A stretch of 64,000 bases of DNA. It comes from Ceratopteris richardii. Taxonomy: Eukaryota > Streptophyta > Polypodiopsida > Polypodiales > Pteridaceae. Both the position numbers and the translations under genes were made by a program. The notes beneath the pieces were generated by a model, which was not told the origin of the DNA, made no database searches, and was given only the letters and a program-made list of their open reading frames with translations. The number at the start of each line of letters is the position of its first letter. The first letter of the stretch is position 1. The stretch is taken from NCBI GenBank assembly GCA_020310875.1, contig CM035415.1, positions 1,230,532 through 1,294,531 on the forward strand, given 5' to 3'. Below are positions 22,490 through 34,191 of this stretch, piece by piece.

Positions 22490-24957
22490 GCCTATGGTTT
22501 GTATTGGCATGGTCGTTTGGATCATATATCTCGTAGTGGAATGGAAAATATTTCTCGTTTTGGCTACTTACTTGTGTTATCTTTCTCTGATTTTTCATTT
22601 TGTGAGCATTGTCAATATGGAAAGCAAACCAGAAATGTGCATAGAATGCACATTGACTCTTCAATTCAACCTTTAGATCTCATTTATACAGATGTATGTG
22701 GTCCTATGCCCACTAGGTCCTTAGGTGGTTGTCTCTACTTTGTCACTTTCACAGTTGATGCTACTAGAAAATTTTAGGGTATATCTTATCAAATTGAAGG
22801 ATGAGGTATTCCCCACTGTCAGAAAATGGCTTGCTTTAGTTGAGATTGAAAAAGGAACTAAGCTTAAGGCTTTACGTTCAGATAGCGGGGGTGAGTATAC
22901 CACACATGAATTCAGCCTTTTCTGTCAGTCTAGAGGGATTTGTAGAGAGTTTACAGCTCCTTATACCCAGTACAGAATGGTGTAGCTGAGAGGATGAATA
23001 GAACTATTCAAGATAGAGTAGTCTCTATGTTGCATCATGCAAACCTCTCACAAGGCGTTTGGGCAGAAGTAGTATTGATTGCAGTTCATGTGATTAACCT
23101 TTCACCTAGTACTGCCAAAGCTCTGAAAGTGGCACAAGAGTTGTGGACAGGGAAGCCACCATATTATGATCATCTTCGAGTTTTTGGGTGTGAAGCATAT
23201 GTTCATATACCCAAGAATCTTAGACAAAAGTTGGATCATAAGTCAAAGGAATGCATTTTCCTTGGATATGGTCGAGAAGGACAATTTGGATATCGCTTAT
23301 GGGATCTTGAGACACGGACAATGATCAAAAGTAGTGATGTCATTTTCAATGAGTCTAAGATGCATAAACAACCCATTAAGGAGGATGAAGTGAGAAGAAT
23401 GGTGTTTGAGGATACTAGTCCTCCAGTTAGCATGCATAAAAATGCTGCACATAGGGATGTTCAAGAGAATGTCCATTCAGATCAGTCTGCACATGTTCCT
23501 ATTCAGCAAACATTGAGACGTTCTGCACGTGTCTCACATCCACCTGATAGATATGTTCTAGGTTTAGATTTGTTATACTAACAGATGCCGGTGAGCCTTC
23601 TTGCTACAAAGAGGCTATGCAGACAGAGGATCATGTCAAGTGGGAGCATGCCATGAAGAGTGAGTTGGATTCTCTTCACAAGAATGGTACTTGGGATTTA
23701 GTAACTTTGCCAAAGGGCAGGAAAGCTTTACCATGTAAATGGGTATATAAGCTAAAATTCACATTAGATAGTGCTTCTCCAAAGTATAAAGCACGACTCC
23801 TTGCAAAGGGTTTGAAGCAACAACATGGTGTTGATTTCAAGGTAATCTTCTCTCCAATGGTCAAGATGACCGCCTTGTGCATGTTGCTTGGATTCGTTGC
23901 AATGGAGGACTTAGAGCTAGTCCAAATGGATGTGAAAACTTCTTTCTTGCATGGAGATGTTACAGATGAGATCTATATGGAACAACCAGAGGGTTATGAA
24001 GTTCTTGGCGAGGAAAGTATAGTTTGTAAGCTTAAGAAGAGCTTGTATGGACTTAAACAGTCCCCTAGACAATGGTACCAAAAGTTTGATGCTTTTATGA
24101 AATCTTAAGGCTATTCTCGAAGCAATGAGGATCATTGTCTCTACACAAAGAGATGCTCAGATGGCAGCTTGATATGCTTGATACTTTATGTCGATGATAT
24201 GTTGATTGCTAGGAAGTCCTCTTATGATTTGTCAGTTCTCAAAAAGAAATTGGGTCAGACATTCGATATGAAGGATTTGGGGGATGCCAAACATATTCTT
24301 GGCATGCACATTACTTGTGATAGGAGTAAAAGATGCATGTACTTGTCTCAAAGTGAGTACATATCCAAAGTACTTCATCGATTCAATATGCAAGGTGGAA
24401 AGGCATTGAGTACACCTTTACCCACATATGTGAAATTGAGCAAGGATGATTGCCCCAAATCAAATGAGGAAAAGGAATTCATGACCAAAATTCCCTATCA
24501 GTCTGTTGTTGGTAGTCTCATGTATGCTATGGTAGCTACGAGACTAGACATTGCATTTGCAGTGGGAGTTGTGAGCAGATATATGTCTAATCCTGGCAAG
24601 AAACATTGGGAAGCGGTCAAGATGATTTTGAGATATCTGAGTGGCACTAAGGACAAGTGTTTATGCTTAGGTAGAGGGAAAGCATCCATTATTGGTTACA
24701 CAGATTCTGATTATGCTGGTTGTGTAGACAATCATAAGTCTATATCAGGGTACATTTTTCATTTTGTTGGAGGTGCTATCCCCTGGAGATCTTGCCTTCA
24801 AGAATGTACAACTGTTTCCACCACAGAAGTAGAGTATGTTGCAGCAAGTGAGGCATGTAAGGAAGCATTGTGGTTTTCTCGTCTTGCTTGTGATATGGGT
24901 TTACCTCAGCATGTACCTCGCTTGCTCAGTGGTAGTCAGAGTGCCAATATTTTTTTG
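22490..24957 (+). pseudogene. copia B integrase, RT and RNase H
   Basis: GAG-pre-integrase W-H-G-R-L-D-H-I near 22505 and integrase T-D-V-C-G-P (22690), R-S-D-S-G-G-E-Y (22878) and, after a shift, the A-E-R-M-N-R region (22985-23010). The linker runs to a TAA at 23579-23581. RT 23617-24108 has K-W-V-Y-K-L-K, D-V-K-T-S-F-L-H-G and S-L-Y-G-L-K-Q-S-P-R. A TAA (24106) is followed in frame by I-L-Y-V-D-D-M-L at 24180-24203. RNase H has T-D-S-D-Y-A-G and ends at L-S-G-S-Q-S-A-N, where the catalytic D-S-Q-S-A has become G-S-Q-S-A. Confidence 0.88.
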
Positions 24958-26700
24958 ACATGTATATGGCACTATACACTAATGTTTTATCCCATGCTCA
25001 TGAGGAAATGCATTCAAATCAAAAGACATGTATTCCCCCCTAATCAGAATGGAGGGTGCCCAATTTACATATTGATAGATTTTCAGCCATAACTAGAAGC
25101 TGTTTGAAGCACATAAACAATTGAGACTTTGATTTTAATGAATAAACCCATGCATCCCAAGAGAAATTATCAATAAAAGTCACAAAGTAAAGTTAGTTCC
25201 CAAAAAGGTGTCTGCATAGGACCACAATCATTATGAACAAGCTGCAATTTATGAGTAGCTCCAACTGAACCATCTTTTGGGAAGGATGAATGTTTCATTT
25301 TGCCCAAAATATAGCCTTCACATACATTTTTACAAGGTTCCTCAAGTTTGGGCAGAGAGGACACCATTTCAGATTTTTGTAGACATAGTTAATTAGCAAA
25401 ATTTAGATGATCAAAGTGTGCATGCCAAAGCTTTGCATCTGACATAGCCCGAGAATCTTGAAATACACATATTGAATCATTCATAGATTTTGCATAGTCT
25501 ATGAGCTTATACAACCCAGGACATAAAATGCAAGAAGCAATAAATACATCGCCATTTGAGAGATCATAAACCATACATCTTTCATCAATAAATTTGACAA
25601 CCAAACCAATCTTGGCTAATGCTAAAACTTAAAAAAGATTTTTCTTGATCCCTACTACATACAAAGAATTTGACAATGTGAAAGAACTACCATTAGTAGT
25701 AGTTAGAATGATCTTACAAATGTTGATTATATTATAAGAGGAGTTGTTAGCACATGTGAAAATATTCCCTATAGGGATAGGCTTAAGTGAACTGAAGAAA
25801 CTATGCTGTGAGGTAATATGTTTGGTTGCCCCACTATTAGAGTACCAAACATTTGAGTCTACTGTAGATGTACATTGCTCATGAGAAGATGGGTCTTAGC
25901 TACATACACTAGTAAATGCCCATTCTCCATTTTGAACAAGATTAATAGATTCCGTTTTAGGCGTGGAGGTCTTTGCAGTAACCATTCCCACCTCTTTCTT
26001 CTTTGCCTCTTTTGCAGCTAGTTTTGGACAACTCTTTATGATATGATAATTTCCCTTACAATATTTACAAAACTGTTTCTTCTTTTTTTTACTAGTAGAT
26101 GAGGTCCATTTACCTTTGCCCTTCCAAGTTTGATCTGCAACATGCATAATGGACCTATTATGTGTGGACCGATCTTCCTGCAACAAAACAAAGACTAACT
26201 TCTCAAATTTTAAGGCATTAGGATTTCCTTTCATCATCAATCAAAGAGTAGAAGCAAAACGATTGAACAACATACAAAAGTGAAGTATATGGCAAGACTT
26301 CATTAGAAAAAATTAACTATCCATAGAATCTTCTTCATTCATATGCTCACTCTTCAATTGTTTTTGGAGGTAAGCAACATGAGCCTCATTTCTTGCCTGG
26401 TATAAAGTGCTAAGTGTATCCCAAACATCCTTTGTTGTTTTGCAAGAGAGAATGTGAGGGATAATGGCATGTTTGACAAACAATATCAACACATGTGTTT
26501 GAGCATCTTTGCCATCCCAACAAAGTTGCTATGGAGTGGGTGCAACAAGAACTGTAGCACAAATAAGAATTTGAAGATCATGATCTTCGATGCTATCTCC
26601 ATCACCTTCAATAACTATATTTTTAAGTGTAGTAGGAATTTTTCAACACTCTGCACAATATTCCACAATCCTTTCACTACTAATACATGATGCATCACAT
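24958..26700 (-). pseudogene. copia A gag, protease and integrase N-half, minus strand
   Basis: Matches 1-1035 of the first copy. Read from 26700 downward: gag start (G-T-N-Y-P-L-W-A-Y motif near 26710), gag core (T-K-D-V-W-D-T-L, Y-Q-A-R-N-E-A near 26400), a zinc knuckle C-K-Y-C-K-G-N-Y-H-I-I-K-S-C near 26035-26080, retropepsin (V-W-Y-S-N-S-G-A-T, with the D of D-S-G-A altered, near 25835), GAG-pre-integrase 25604-25389 and integrase 25367-24958. Numerous stops. It is cut at 24957-24958 by copia B. Confidence 0.82.
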
Positions 26701-26950
26701 ATGCCCATAATGGGTAATTAGTACCATCTAACCTATCCTAAATAGCCAATATACAAAATACATCGTTGCTTTCATCCACGATCACTGAATAAATAACCTA
26801 ATGTAAAAAAATGATTGTATCTCAAAAAATTGAGCAAAACCACCCTATGAAGCTCTGGTAAACCTATAGCAGAGTTTAAGATGCTTGTACTAATTAACCG
26901 AAACTTGTATATATGTTTGGCACAAAAGGGAAAATTTTCTTGGAGAAGTA

Positions 26951-27181
26951 TGTTGATATATTTAAGTAGTGATATGTGTGAACATGCTAGGACCATCGTG
27001 GCACCTTTTTCCCTCTTTAGGAGGTTTTTTCTCCTCAGCTTGTATATATGCCTATTGCCCGAACGGGTTACTTATCTTTGTATATTCTAGTGGTAATACA
27101 TTTAGTATTGTGTGTTGTAATCCAAGCTTCTTCTTCTTCCTTGTGCTGTTCGTGTGCTTTTGTAGACCTCAAACTCCAACA
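26951..27181 (+). repeat. copia A LTR (231 bp), + strand
   Basis: Starts TGTTGATATATTTAAG and ends CTCCAACA, giving TGTTG...CAACA termini. It aligns with 17828-18057 on the opposite strand. It contains a TATA-like ATATATTTAA near 26956. Directly followed by a tRNA-Met-type PBS (ATTGGTATGAGAGC, 27182-27195), so it is a 5' LTR. Confidence 0.88.
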
Positions 27182-27199
27182 ATTGGTATGAGAGCAGGT
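27182..27199 (+). promoter_or_regulatory. tRNA-Met-type primer-binding site
   Basis: ATTGGTATGAGAGCAGGT follows the LTR directly. It matches the usual plant copia PBS ATTGGTATCAGAGC with a single C-to-G change. Minus-strand cDNA synthesis starts here. Confidence 0.85.
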
Positions 27200-27536
27200 C
27201 GCGGCTTGATCTAGGGCATCTTCATCACCCATCCAATAATAGTCTTACAATTGCATGAAATTTGATGAGCATACCCAGGGTGATTAGGAGATCAAAACAT
27301 CTTCACTTTGTGGTGCCGAAATCGGGATCTAAGCTCATTTCGCCCTCCGAATGCACTATTGCAGTGCTTATGCAGGCCATTTCATCTTTTTGTGCCAAAT
27401 ATATCTAGATGTTTCGGTTTTTCGATATAAGCATTTCAAAGTCTGCTACAGGTTTAGCAAAACTCGTCAGGGTAGTTATGTTCAACTTTTTCAGATACAA
27501 TCATTTTTTTGCATCAGGGTATTTTAGTCAGTGGCC

Positions 27537-28010
27537 ATGGCTGAAAGTAGTGATATATTTCATATGTTGGTTGTTGAGGATAAGTTGGATGGTACAAGTT
27601 ACCCATTGTGGGCTTATATGATGCGTCATGTATTGGTCGCAAAATGACTATGGAATCTTGTGCAGGGTGTTGGAAAACATCCTATTACACATGCAAATAC
27701 AATTACTAAAGCTGATGTAGATGGCATCGAAGATGGTGATATTCTACATATTCTTGTTCATGCTACGGTTCCTATTGCACCTACTGTAGAGTAAATTCAT
27801 TGGGATGGTAGAGATGCTCATGAACATGCATTGATAGCCTTGACTATCAGATGTGCCATTATTCCTCACATTTGCTCTTACAAAACAACTAAGGATGCTT
27901 GGGATACACTTACCACATTGTACCAGGCTAGGAATGAGGCTCGTGTTGCTTACCTTAAAAAACAATTAGAGAGTGAGCATATGAATGAAGGTGATTCTAT
28001 GGACAATTTT
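27537..28010 (+). pseudogene. copia A gag N-terminal half
   Basis: ATG near 27537 gives M-A-E-S-S-D-I-F-H, then 'L-D-G-T-S-Y-P-L-W-A-Y'. A TGA near 27646 and a TAA near 27792 break it. After 27831 the open frame carries the gag core (T-T-K-D-A-W-D-T-L, Y-Q-A-R-N-E-A, E-H-M-N-E-G-D-S-M-D-N-F-L). Near 28010 homology to copia gag ends and the same frame continues into a gypsy protease-like domain, so this is a fusion of two unrelated elements. Confidence 0.85.
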
Positions 28011-29453
28011 CTACCCAGATACCCCATGGCCATGTGTCAAGTAAAGTCAACCACTCATCCTAGTATAGTGGACAGGAGACCATTCATTACAGTCAGGCTA
28101 GAGCACGGTAACCCTTGCCAAGAGCTCAGGGCTTTAATTGACTCAGGTGCTGCGACTAGTGCGATTAGATGGTCCCACTATAAGGATTCAGGAATAGAAA
28201 TGCGGCCAATTGAGGCATACCTCATCGGCCTAGGAGGCATGGAAACCCCTTGCATGGGTGAGGTGGACCTTCCTATCCTCATTAAGGATGTGACCATGAC
28301 AGCGAAGCTACTAGTGTGCCATGATGACGACCTGATAGAACCCCTAATCCTTGGCCAAGATTGGTTATACGATCACTCAGTGGACCTAAATCTTAGACAA
28401 GGCTCCTTACAGATTGGAACCTTAGAACAGAAGCGAGTGATACCGCTTGACTTCCCTAATTGCATTCCGATTGAGGTTTGTAACCCTAGACCCTATGAAA
28501 TGCATGCGACGGAAGACCGGAAGATCTTGGGTCAGACCAGTCACGTTACGTCTACACCAACCCACTCGGGCTTGGCTAGGGACAATTGTCAATCAGAAGG
28601 ACGACAGAAGATCTTCCCTGGGGCTTCCTGCAAACTAGAAGGGGCAGCTACCCAACCGCTAGGGCAGATGAACACAATCAGTGGTCAGGTGGGTTGCATC
28701 AGCGGCCAAATGAGCACAACACCCTACGGTGCTCATCCTTCCAAACTTGCTGCGGACTGGCCTAGATTAAAGATAAATAACGAATCACTTCCTAATGGGC
28801 AGGTCACGCAAGTGTTGGATCTCCCTTCTTTTCCAAAGCAGAGTGTCCAATGGACCTCTCAAACCCAACCTCGAAGGAGTCAACCACAACAGAGGAACCC
28901 AGACCGACGACACCACCAGACAAGGCAAAGAAAGCAGCAGTATCAGCATCACAGAACAAGTAGCACGAAACAAATATGGGTGCCAAAAGGACAGCCACCA
29001 CAGGCTATTGGCAACACTGCAGACAAGAACAGGACAAAGTTTCAACAGAAGCAGAGTCAGCATCCAAAGTCCCCTCGATCTTCTTCCCCAAGTACAAATA
29101 CTCGACAGATTTGGATCGCCAAGAAATACCTTATCCATAGACCCACACCCATGTAGATTTGGGTACCCAAACAATGTATTATAGCCCAACCCTCAAGCCA
29201 TGTAATATATACCCCTCCGAAATCTTTTCATCCTTCAATACCACCAAACCCGATACCGCTTTTTGTCCCTCAGCAGAAACACACCACCTACTCAAAGACT
29301 CTTAGGAAATGGATACCGAAACGTATCCAAACGTCTTCTTTTACCCCCTTATCTAACAATTCTCCCACCCCGTTTAAACTCCACCCTTGTAATAATTCAC
29401 CTTCAACCAAACCTTGTATAAATTCATACACCCAAACCCCACATCATACATAA
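28011..29453 (+). pseudogene. second retropepsin-like domain with W-x-P-K tail (one TAG)
   Basis: Opens within the frame shared with copia gag. D-R-R-P-F-I-T-V leads to A-L-I-D-S-G-A-A (Asp codon at 28140), then E-A-Y-L-I-G-L-G-G and 'P-L-I-L-G-Q-D-W-L': the D-S-G-A and I/L-L-G plus hydrophobic pattern of a retropepsin. The tail (from about 28480) is rich in Q, P, S, K and R and contains K-Q-I-W-V-P-K (28966), R-Q-I-W-I-A-K (29105), I-W-V-P-K (29157) and K-W-I-P-K (29307). TAG at 29154-29156 falls where M-Q-I-W-V-P-K is expected; the same frame runs on to TAA 29451. The domain lies downstream of integrase in this family, so it is not the protease used in the usual position. Its function is unknown. 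Confidence 0.75.
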
Positions 29454-29685
29454 TAAAAGCTCATCAAGAAATGTATGCATAATCTGAAGCATGTAGGCGT
29501 CTAGAGACCTGCATTAGCTCTGCAAAAAGATCATTGCATCAATCACTTCATGACACTTGGCTACACGGGTTACACATCGGTGATGGAAAGGGATTGCGGT
29601 CTCACCTTAATGGGATCATAATTAATTTCCATACTAATGTGTTAATCTTTTGTAGCAGATCTTTTCCATTAGCTCATCAGTCATC
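29454..29685 (+). other. spacer before the extra ORF, with acceptor-like site
   Basis: Non-coding gap. TTAATCTTTTGTAGCAG (ending at 29658) lies 28 bases before the ATG at 29686 and resembles a 3' splice site. Athila-type elements are known to express 3' frames from spliced RNA; whether this one does is inference. Confidence 0.35.
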
Positions 29686-32600
29686 ATGCAAACCGAAGCA
29701 GGACCATCAGAAGTTGGCCCCAGTGCACCGATGGCCACTATTGGAGAATTACTAGCAGAATCTTATCCTACGGTGCAACAACCAGAGTTTCAAGGTTTTC
29801 CAGGACCCATGCCAATCGATGATCCTCCTAGAGGATACACCGAGAAGATTCATCGTAACTCTCATTGGTTTCAAGGCCTAGCAGGACCATTAGCAGACGC
29901 TGATTTCATATTTGAGGCCAATTTGGCATTTGATCTTCGCACATGGACCAAGTACCAGCTCTTTTCAAGAGAATTTGAAGGACTGCAGAATACACAAGAT
30001 TTAATGCACGTTTGGGCACGAGCGGGATTTACAGAGTATTTTAGCGACCCTCTGCCTAAACCCGATTTTTACAGATGCTTTTACTTGGTAACCACCTTAA
30101 CGGCTTCAGAGAACAAGGATCTACCTGGAACATTCATGTTACCATCCTTGGTAAATGATCCTCCATTTAGAAGGTTCTATTTGTCTAAAGATTTAATTCG
30201 CGCAGCTCTGAAAATACATGGAATACACACTCCAACGGAGAAAGAATGGCTAGTCCCAGAGCAGATGAAACGTGGTGACGTAACTAAGTGGGAGGATATT
30301 TCAGCTATAACCCCTGAGCTTTCCAAGCCATTACGGATATGCATGCAGCACTTTGCTTTCCCAGCTCAGGATCGTTTTACCATGCCTCACAAGAGAATCT
30401 GGTTTGGATTATACTTAGCATGTACTGGACCTCAAACGGTTGATCTAGCCAGCTGGATAATTGATCAGCTCTATTTGGCACAACATAGGTGGGAGCGAAA
30501 GAAGGTAATCAATGGGTGCTGCGCCCTCACCAGGATCATATATATGTGCTTGGCATATGATTTACCCATAGAGCGTGCCATGACCAGTGAGGAACTGAAA
30601 GCATTCAAAGGGACCACTAGGAAGGCTAGAAAGTCTAGCAAAGGCAGAGCCGGAAAGCGGATGAGAGGCACTATCCCATGCCTACAAGTCCCAGAATCAC
30701 CCTCGCCACAACCATCTCCAGAGTAGGCACCAACAGCAGCCACTCCCACGGTACCACCAATTCGTATACGGTTATCAAGACCAGTTACGCCGGAGGGCAC
30801 CACCAGTAACGTTGCACCCCAAGCAGCCACAACCACAAAACCTATCACCACAGCAGCTGAACTTCCCACCACTATTGGTGCGGAAGCTTTCTCTTTTCCA
30901 ATACCGCATTTAGAACCAGGACAAGCAGAGCCACTGGACCAAACTTTTGATTTTGAGATGCCCGATGCATTCTCCAATGAGTTCCAGTTTTCAGAAGGAC
31001 AACTGTTTTCTCAAGAATTTGAAAGGCCTAGCTACCCTACCACACCCAGGGATCAGCCACAAGGACAGATCGTGTCCAACTCTGATGACAAAAGAACAGC
31101 AACCGATGACGACGAAGGAGACGACGAAGATAGCCAGGGAACACATGAATCCCAAGAGCATGAACAGACAGATGGCCAAGGCCAACAAACAGACACACAT
31201 GGCGATACAAGTACCCATGAAGATGAAACCTACGAGGCAGCAGCTTACACACTAGCTATTAAGAAGTTGTATAGAACTATGGAAAAAGTTTGGGCACGCA
31301 AAAAGCTGACAGAGGAAGAGAGTCAAACAATAATAGAACAAGAACTGGTCACAGGCAGATTCGAAGAAGCATACATCAAAGGATTCAAAGAGTTAGTCAA
31401 ATCAGTAGGCTCCAACGAAGCACTCAGGTACTTGCAACGAAAGCCACTGCCACAGTTTGACCCCCGCAGAGTACGACTAATTTCAAAGCCCGGCGAATAC
31501 ATTCGTGTACCAACCGGAGCACAATCTTCAGAACAAGCCAGGGAGGCACGCCTCGTCCCCGAAAGTTCATTGGCCGTAGAAACCATCTTTGTAGATTCCC
31601 CACCCCGCGCTACAGCTGTACAAACCTCCGTAGTCACTGAAGTACCGACCACCCCAACCGCTCCTCTCTCACCACCCGTCCATCCAGCCTCCCCTCTTCA
31701 CCCTCCTTCCCCCAGACCCACATCTTCATTCGCCGGTGGTGTTGCAGAAATTGTCTTTACGACCACTAACCCCACAATTCCCGCACCCATTAACCCTAGT
31801 CTACCCCCTCCCACACCCACCTTTCTATCCAACCCATTCCTTCATCAATCTTTTCCATCTTTCCCCACAACTCCAAGACCCCTTTTCCCATTCCCACCGC
31901 CATTAACCTTCTCCCCCGTCTCACCTCCCCGACCCACTGTAACCCCTCTTTCCCCTTTCCACCAAGCTGCTCCAGCCAGCCCCCCTGTAAATTACCCCTC
32001 AACCTTTGTAAATCCCATATTTACACCAGCACGAGCACCCACGATCACACCCATATTCACGGTCACCGCACTAGATACGTCCACTGACATGGACATCTCA
32101 CCACCCACAGCACCATCACTCACTTCACTCACGGCACAAACATTTTTAAGCACATCACAATTTTCAACACTCACTACATCATCCACCTTCCCATCCCCAT
32201 TCCCCATTCCCGTTGCATCTACACCAACTGCATCTTCATTTAGCACCCCATTAATACTATCACCCACTGTAGATAATGCATTCCGACAGATGTTCATGTG
32301 TATGACGCAAGTAAGAGATGAGTTCACATCTCTTGGTGATAATTATCAGCAGCTGCAGAGGACAACCAATGACTTACAGTCACAGCTTAACTTATTGTCT
32401 ATTGAGAATGCCTCTCTGAACACCCGCTACCAGGAATTACGCGAGGCTTATCACAAATTGGAACTAGAAAGCGAAGAAAAGACCAAGGAAGCCACTGCTG
32501 ACCTGGATAACTTATTAAGAGCCCAGACAGTCCGCAATGCAACGCTAACACAAAACATGGGCTTACTACGAAGACACCTAGCAGCCGCCAAGGAAGAAAA

Positions 32601-34191
32601 CCAGCGCTTATAGGATCAGAACCGAGAAAACTTAGAAGCAGCACTCGACCAGCCAGACCAACCACTCAGTCCTAGCAGGTTCAAAGCCATTCCTTCAGAC
32701 TCAATGAGGATGCTGCTAGACAATCATGTAAGATTACTAGATGAATACGACCGCATGAACGAGGAGTTATAGAAACTCAAAGAAGATCATAAATTACTCC
32801 AGTTACGAGAACCGGCACACCAAGACATACCAGCACCTGTGGACCCCTCTCTTGACCTCCTAGAGGAACTCAACTCATTACGGGCCCAGGTATCGACCCT
32901 TGAATCAAGGATTGCAGTATATGAAGCGCCACCAAGGCCAGATTCCCCACCTGAGCTTCCAGCTGAGGAAGAAACGGTCACCATCCCGGTGGAGGAAACG
33001 TTTGAAGAAGCGTACGAGCCACAACCCATCCCAGGCGGACGCGTCACGGCCGAAGGTCAGATGACGTACGAACTTCCGACCCCCGCGTGGATGAAGACTA
33101 TTGAGGAAATTGGAACAACGCACTCAGCGAGAGTAGAGGCACAATTACATGCCATGGCGATGATAGAAGAAAAGATATTACAGTCTCCATTCTTTGCTCA
33201 TTTGGCCCCGCGACGATACATATCTGGGCATGAGCTCCAGTATAAACCGTATTTCATGTTAATGGCCGAATACCAGTTAGCCATTGAGAAAGAGATAGGT
33301 AAGAAACCATTGCATGCAACTCAATTCGAGGCGGCTGATCTACCACCAGATGCACAGAAAGGAAGGATCTATCAACCAGAGTGGCGAAAAAATTTACTAC
33401 AGCAGTATCCAGAGATGATGAGTACATGGGTAAAGGCACCTTTGCATTTGAAGTATAACCCGTGTTGGGGACCAGTGCCACGACGCCGCTCCTGGACTGC
33501 CTTTGCTATTAAGGTACAAAACAATAAGCAGTGCCAAGACTGGTTGAATTACCCCTATTTTAAGCCACCCATTGAGTTACCAACTGTTGGCTACATGATG
33601 GCTACAATTCGCCACTGGCTCCCTAGATTAAAGCATATGGATGATATAGCGGCGCATATGACTGTCAAAATCTTTGACATGACGCAAATGATTTTTAAAG
33701 TCTTCCGACGCGTCAAGGCACCACATGTCAACACCCCGGGCTTTGAGCATGGCAATTTCGATCTGGTATATGATATGAGTACAACGCCATCGCTACGGGT
33801 GTGTTATGCCTGGCACTGCAGAATAAAGTACCTACCGGCGTGCTACAAGCAGACATTCGAAGAGATGTTCACAACCGGCTTCTGGGAATACCATTCAGAG
33901 GTATTCATAAGCAGGCCTACACATTTATTACACTTATTTGCCTGTGAACGAATGGTCTATTCCACACACTATCAGCTCCCGCCACCGGAAGAACCGCAAC
34001 CAATCGACTGGGAGAAACTCGAGGCAGACCTGGCCCGAGGCATTCGTATCTCCGAGCACACCCTCGCTCAAGACCTCCTACAGAACTATATCCGGCAGAC
34101 CTCACAGCAAGGTTCTGTCAGGGACGACAGAAGCGAGAGGGAGGGGGGTGTTGGAAGCAGCCAGAGGCACAGACGACACGGAAGCATGTAA
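29686..34191 (+). pseudogene. 1,500-codon extra frame of the large gypsy element (3 TAG stops)
   Basis: One frame from ATG 29686 to TAA 34189-34191, broken only by TAG at 30724, 32611 and 32770, each where Gln is plausible. Part 1 (residues 1-345): W/F/Y-rich globular region with F-Y-R-C-F-Y-L-V, a K-R-I-W-F-G-L-Y motif and W-I-I-D-Q-L-Y-L; it recalls the 'putative plant transposon protein' domains of plant gypsy elements, weakly and from memory. Part 2 (about 350-860): acidic E/D/Q-rich, then a long P/T/S-rich stretch. Part 3 (about 870-1080): heptad-like L/E/Q/R repeats, probable coiled coil. Part 4 (about 1085-1480): second globular region (R-R-Y-I-S-G-H-E-L, W-A-F/W-x-x-F patterns) I do not recognise. 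No signal peptide or clear membrane segment, so nothing supports an envelope. The frame runs 43 bases into the 3' LTR. Confidence 0.7.
34134..34148 (+). promoter_or_regulatory. polypurine tract of the large gypsy relic
   Basis: GCGAGAGGGAGGGGGG directly precedes the LTR start TGTTGG at 34149. A 16-base inverted repeat (CTGTC AGGGAC GACAG, 34115-34130) lies just before it and is also present at 57047-57062 of the complete copy. Confidence 0.85.

Larger units (their letters stand above)
19605..24957 (+). mobile_element. Ty1/copia family B, + strand, 3' truncated, nested in copia A
   Basis: A second copia lineage inserted in the minus-strand copia A. Probable 5' LTR 19605-19903 (starts TGTTACCG), a PBS-like ATATCAGAGCAG at about 19905-19916, a 1.2 kb leader, gag from ATG 21119, then protease, integrase, RT and RNase H to about 24957, where sequence returns to copia A. 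The end of RNase H, the PPT and the 3' LTR are gone. The AACAT before the LTR has no partner, so a later deletion removed the right end together with about 600 bases of copia A. Confidence 0.75.
17828..26945 (-). mobile_element. Ty1/copia family A, minus strand, split by copia B
   Basis: Same family as 1-3168. From the 5' end on the minus strand: leader and gag (26945-25900), protease and GAG-pre-integrase (25890-25390), integrase to the mid-core (25390-24958); then the inserted copia B (24957-19605); then RT and RNase H (19604-18206), PPT (TCCCAGGGGGACT on the minus strand, near 18058-18070) and 3' LTR (17828-18057). Relative to the copy at 1-3168, about 600 bases of integrase C-terminus and linker are missing between the halves. 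The 5' LTR is absent. Many stops; defective. Confidence 0.85.

Noticed and set aside
31992..32327. Antisense open frames opposite the P/T/S-rich part of the extra gypsy frame (also 30471-30977, 35514-35900)
   Set aside because: They mirror low-complexity coding sequence on the other strand, and no domain is seen.
29686..34191. Calling the extra frame an envelope gene
   Set aside because: I see no signal peptide, transmembrane segment or cysteine pattern of an envelope protein. Position alone is not enough.
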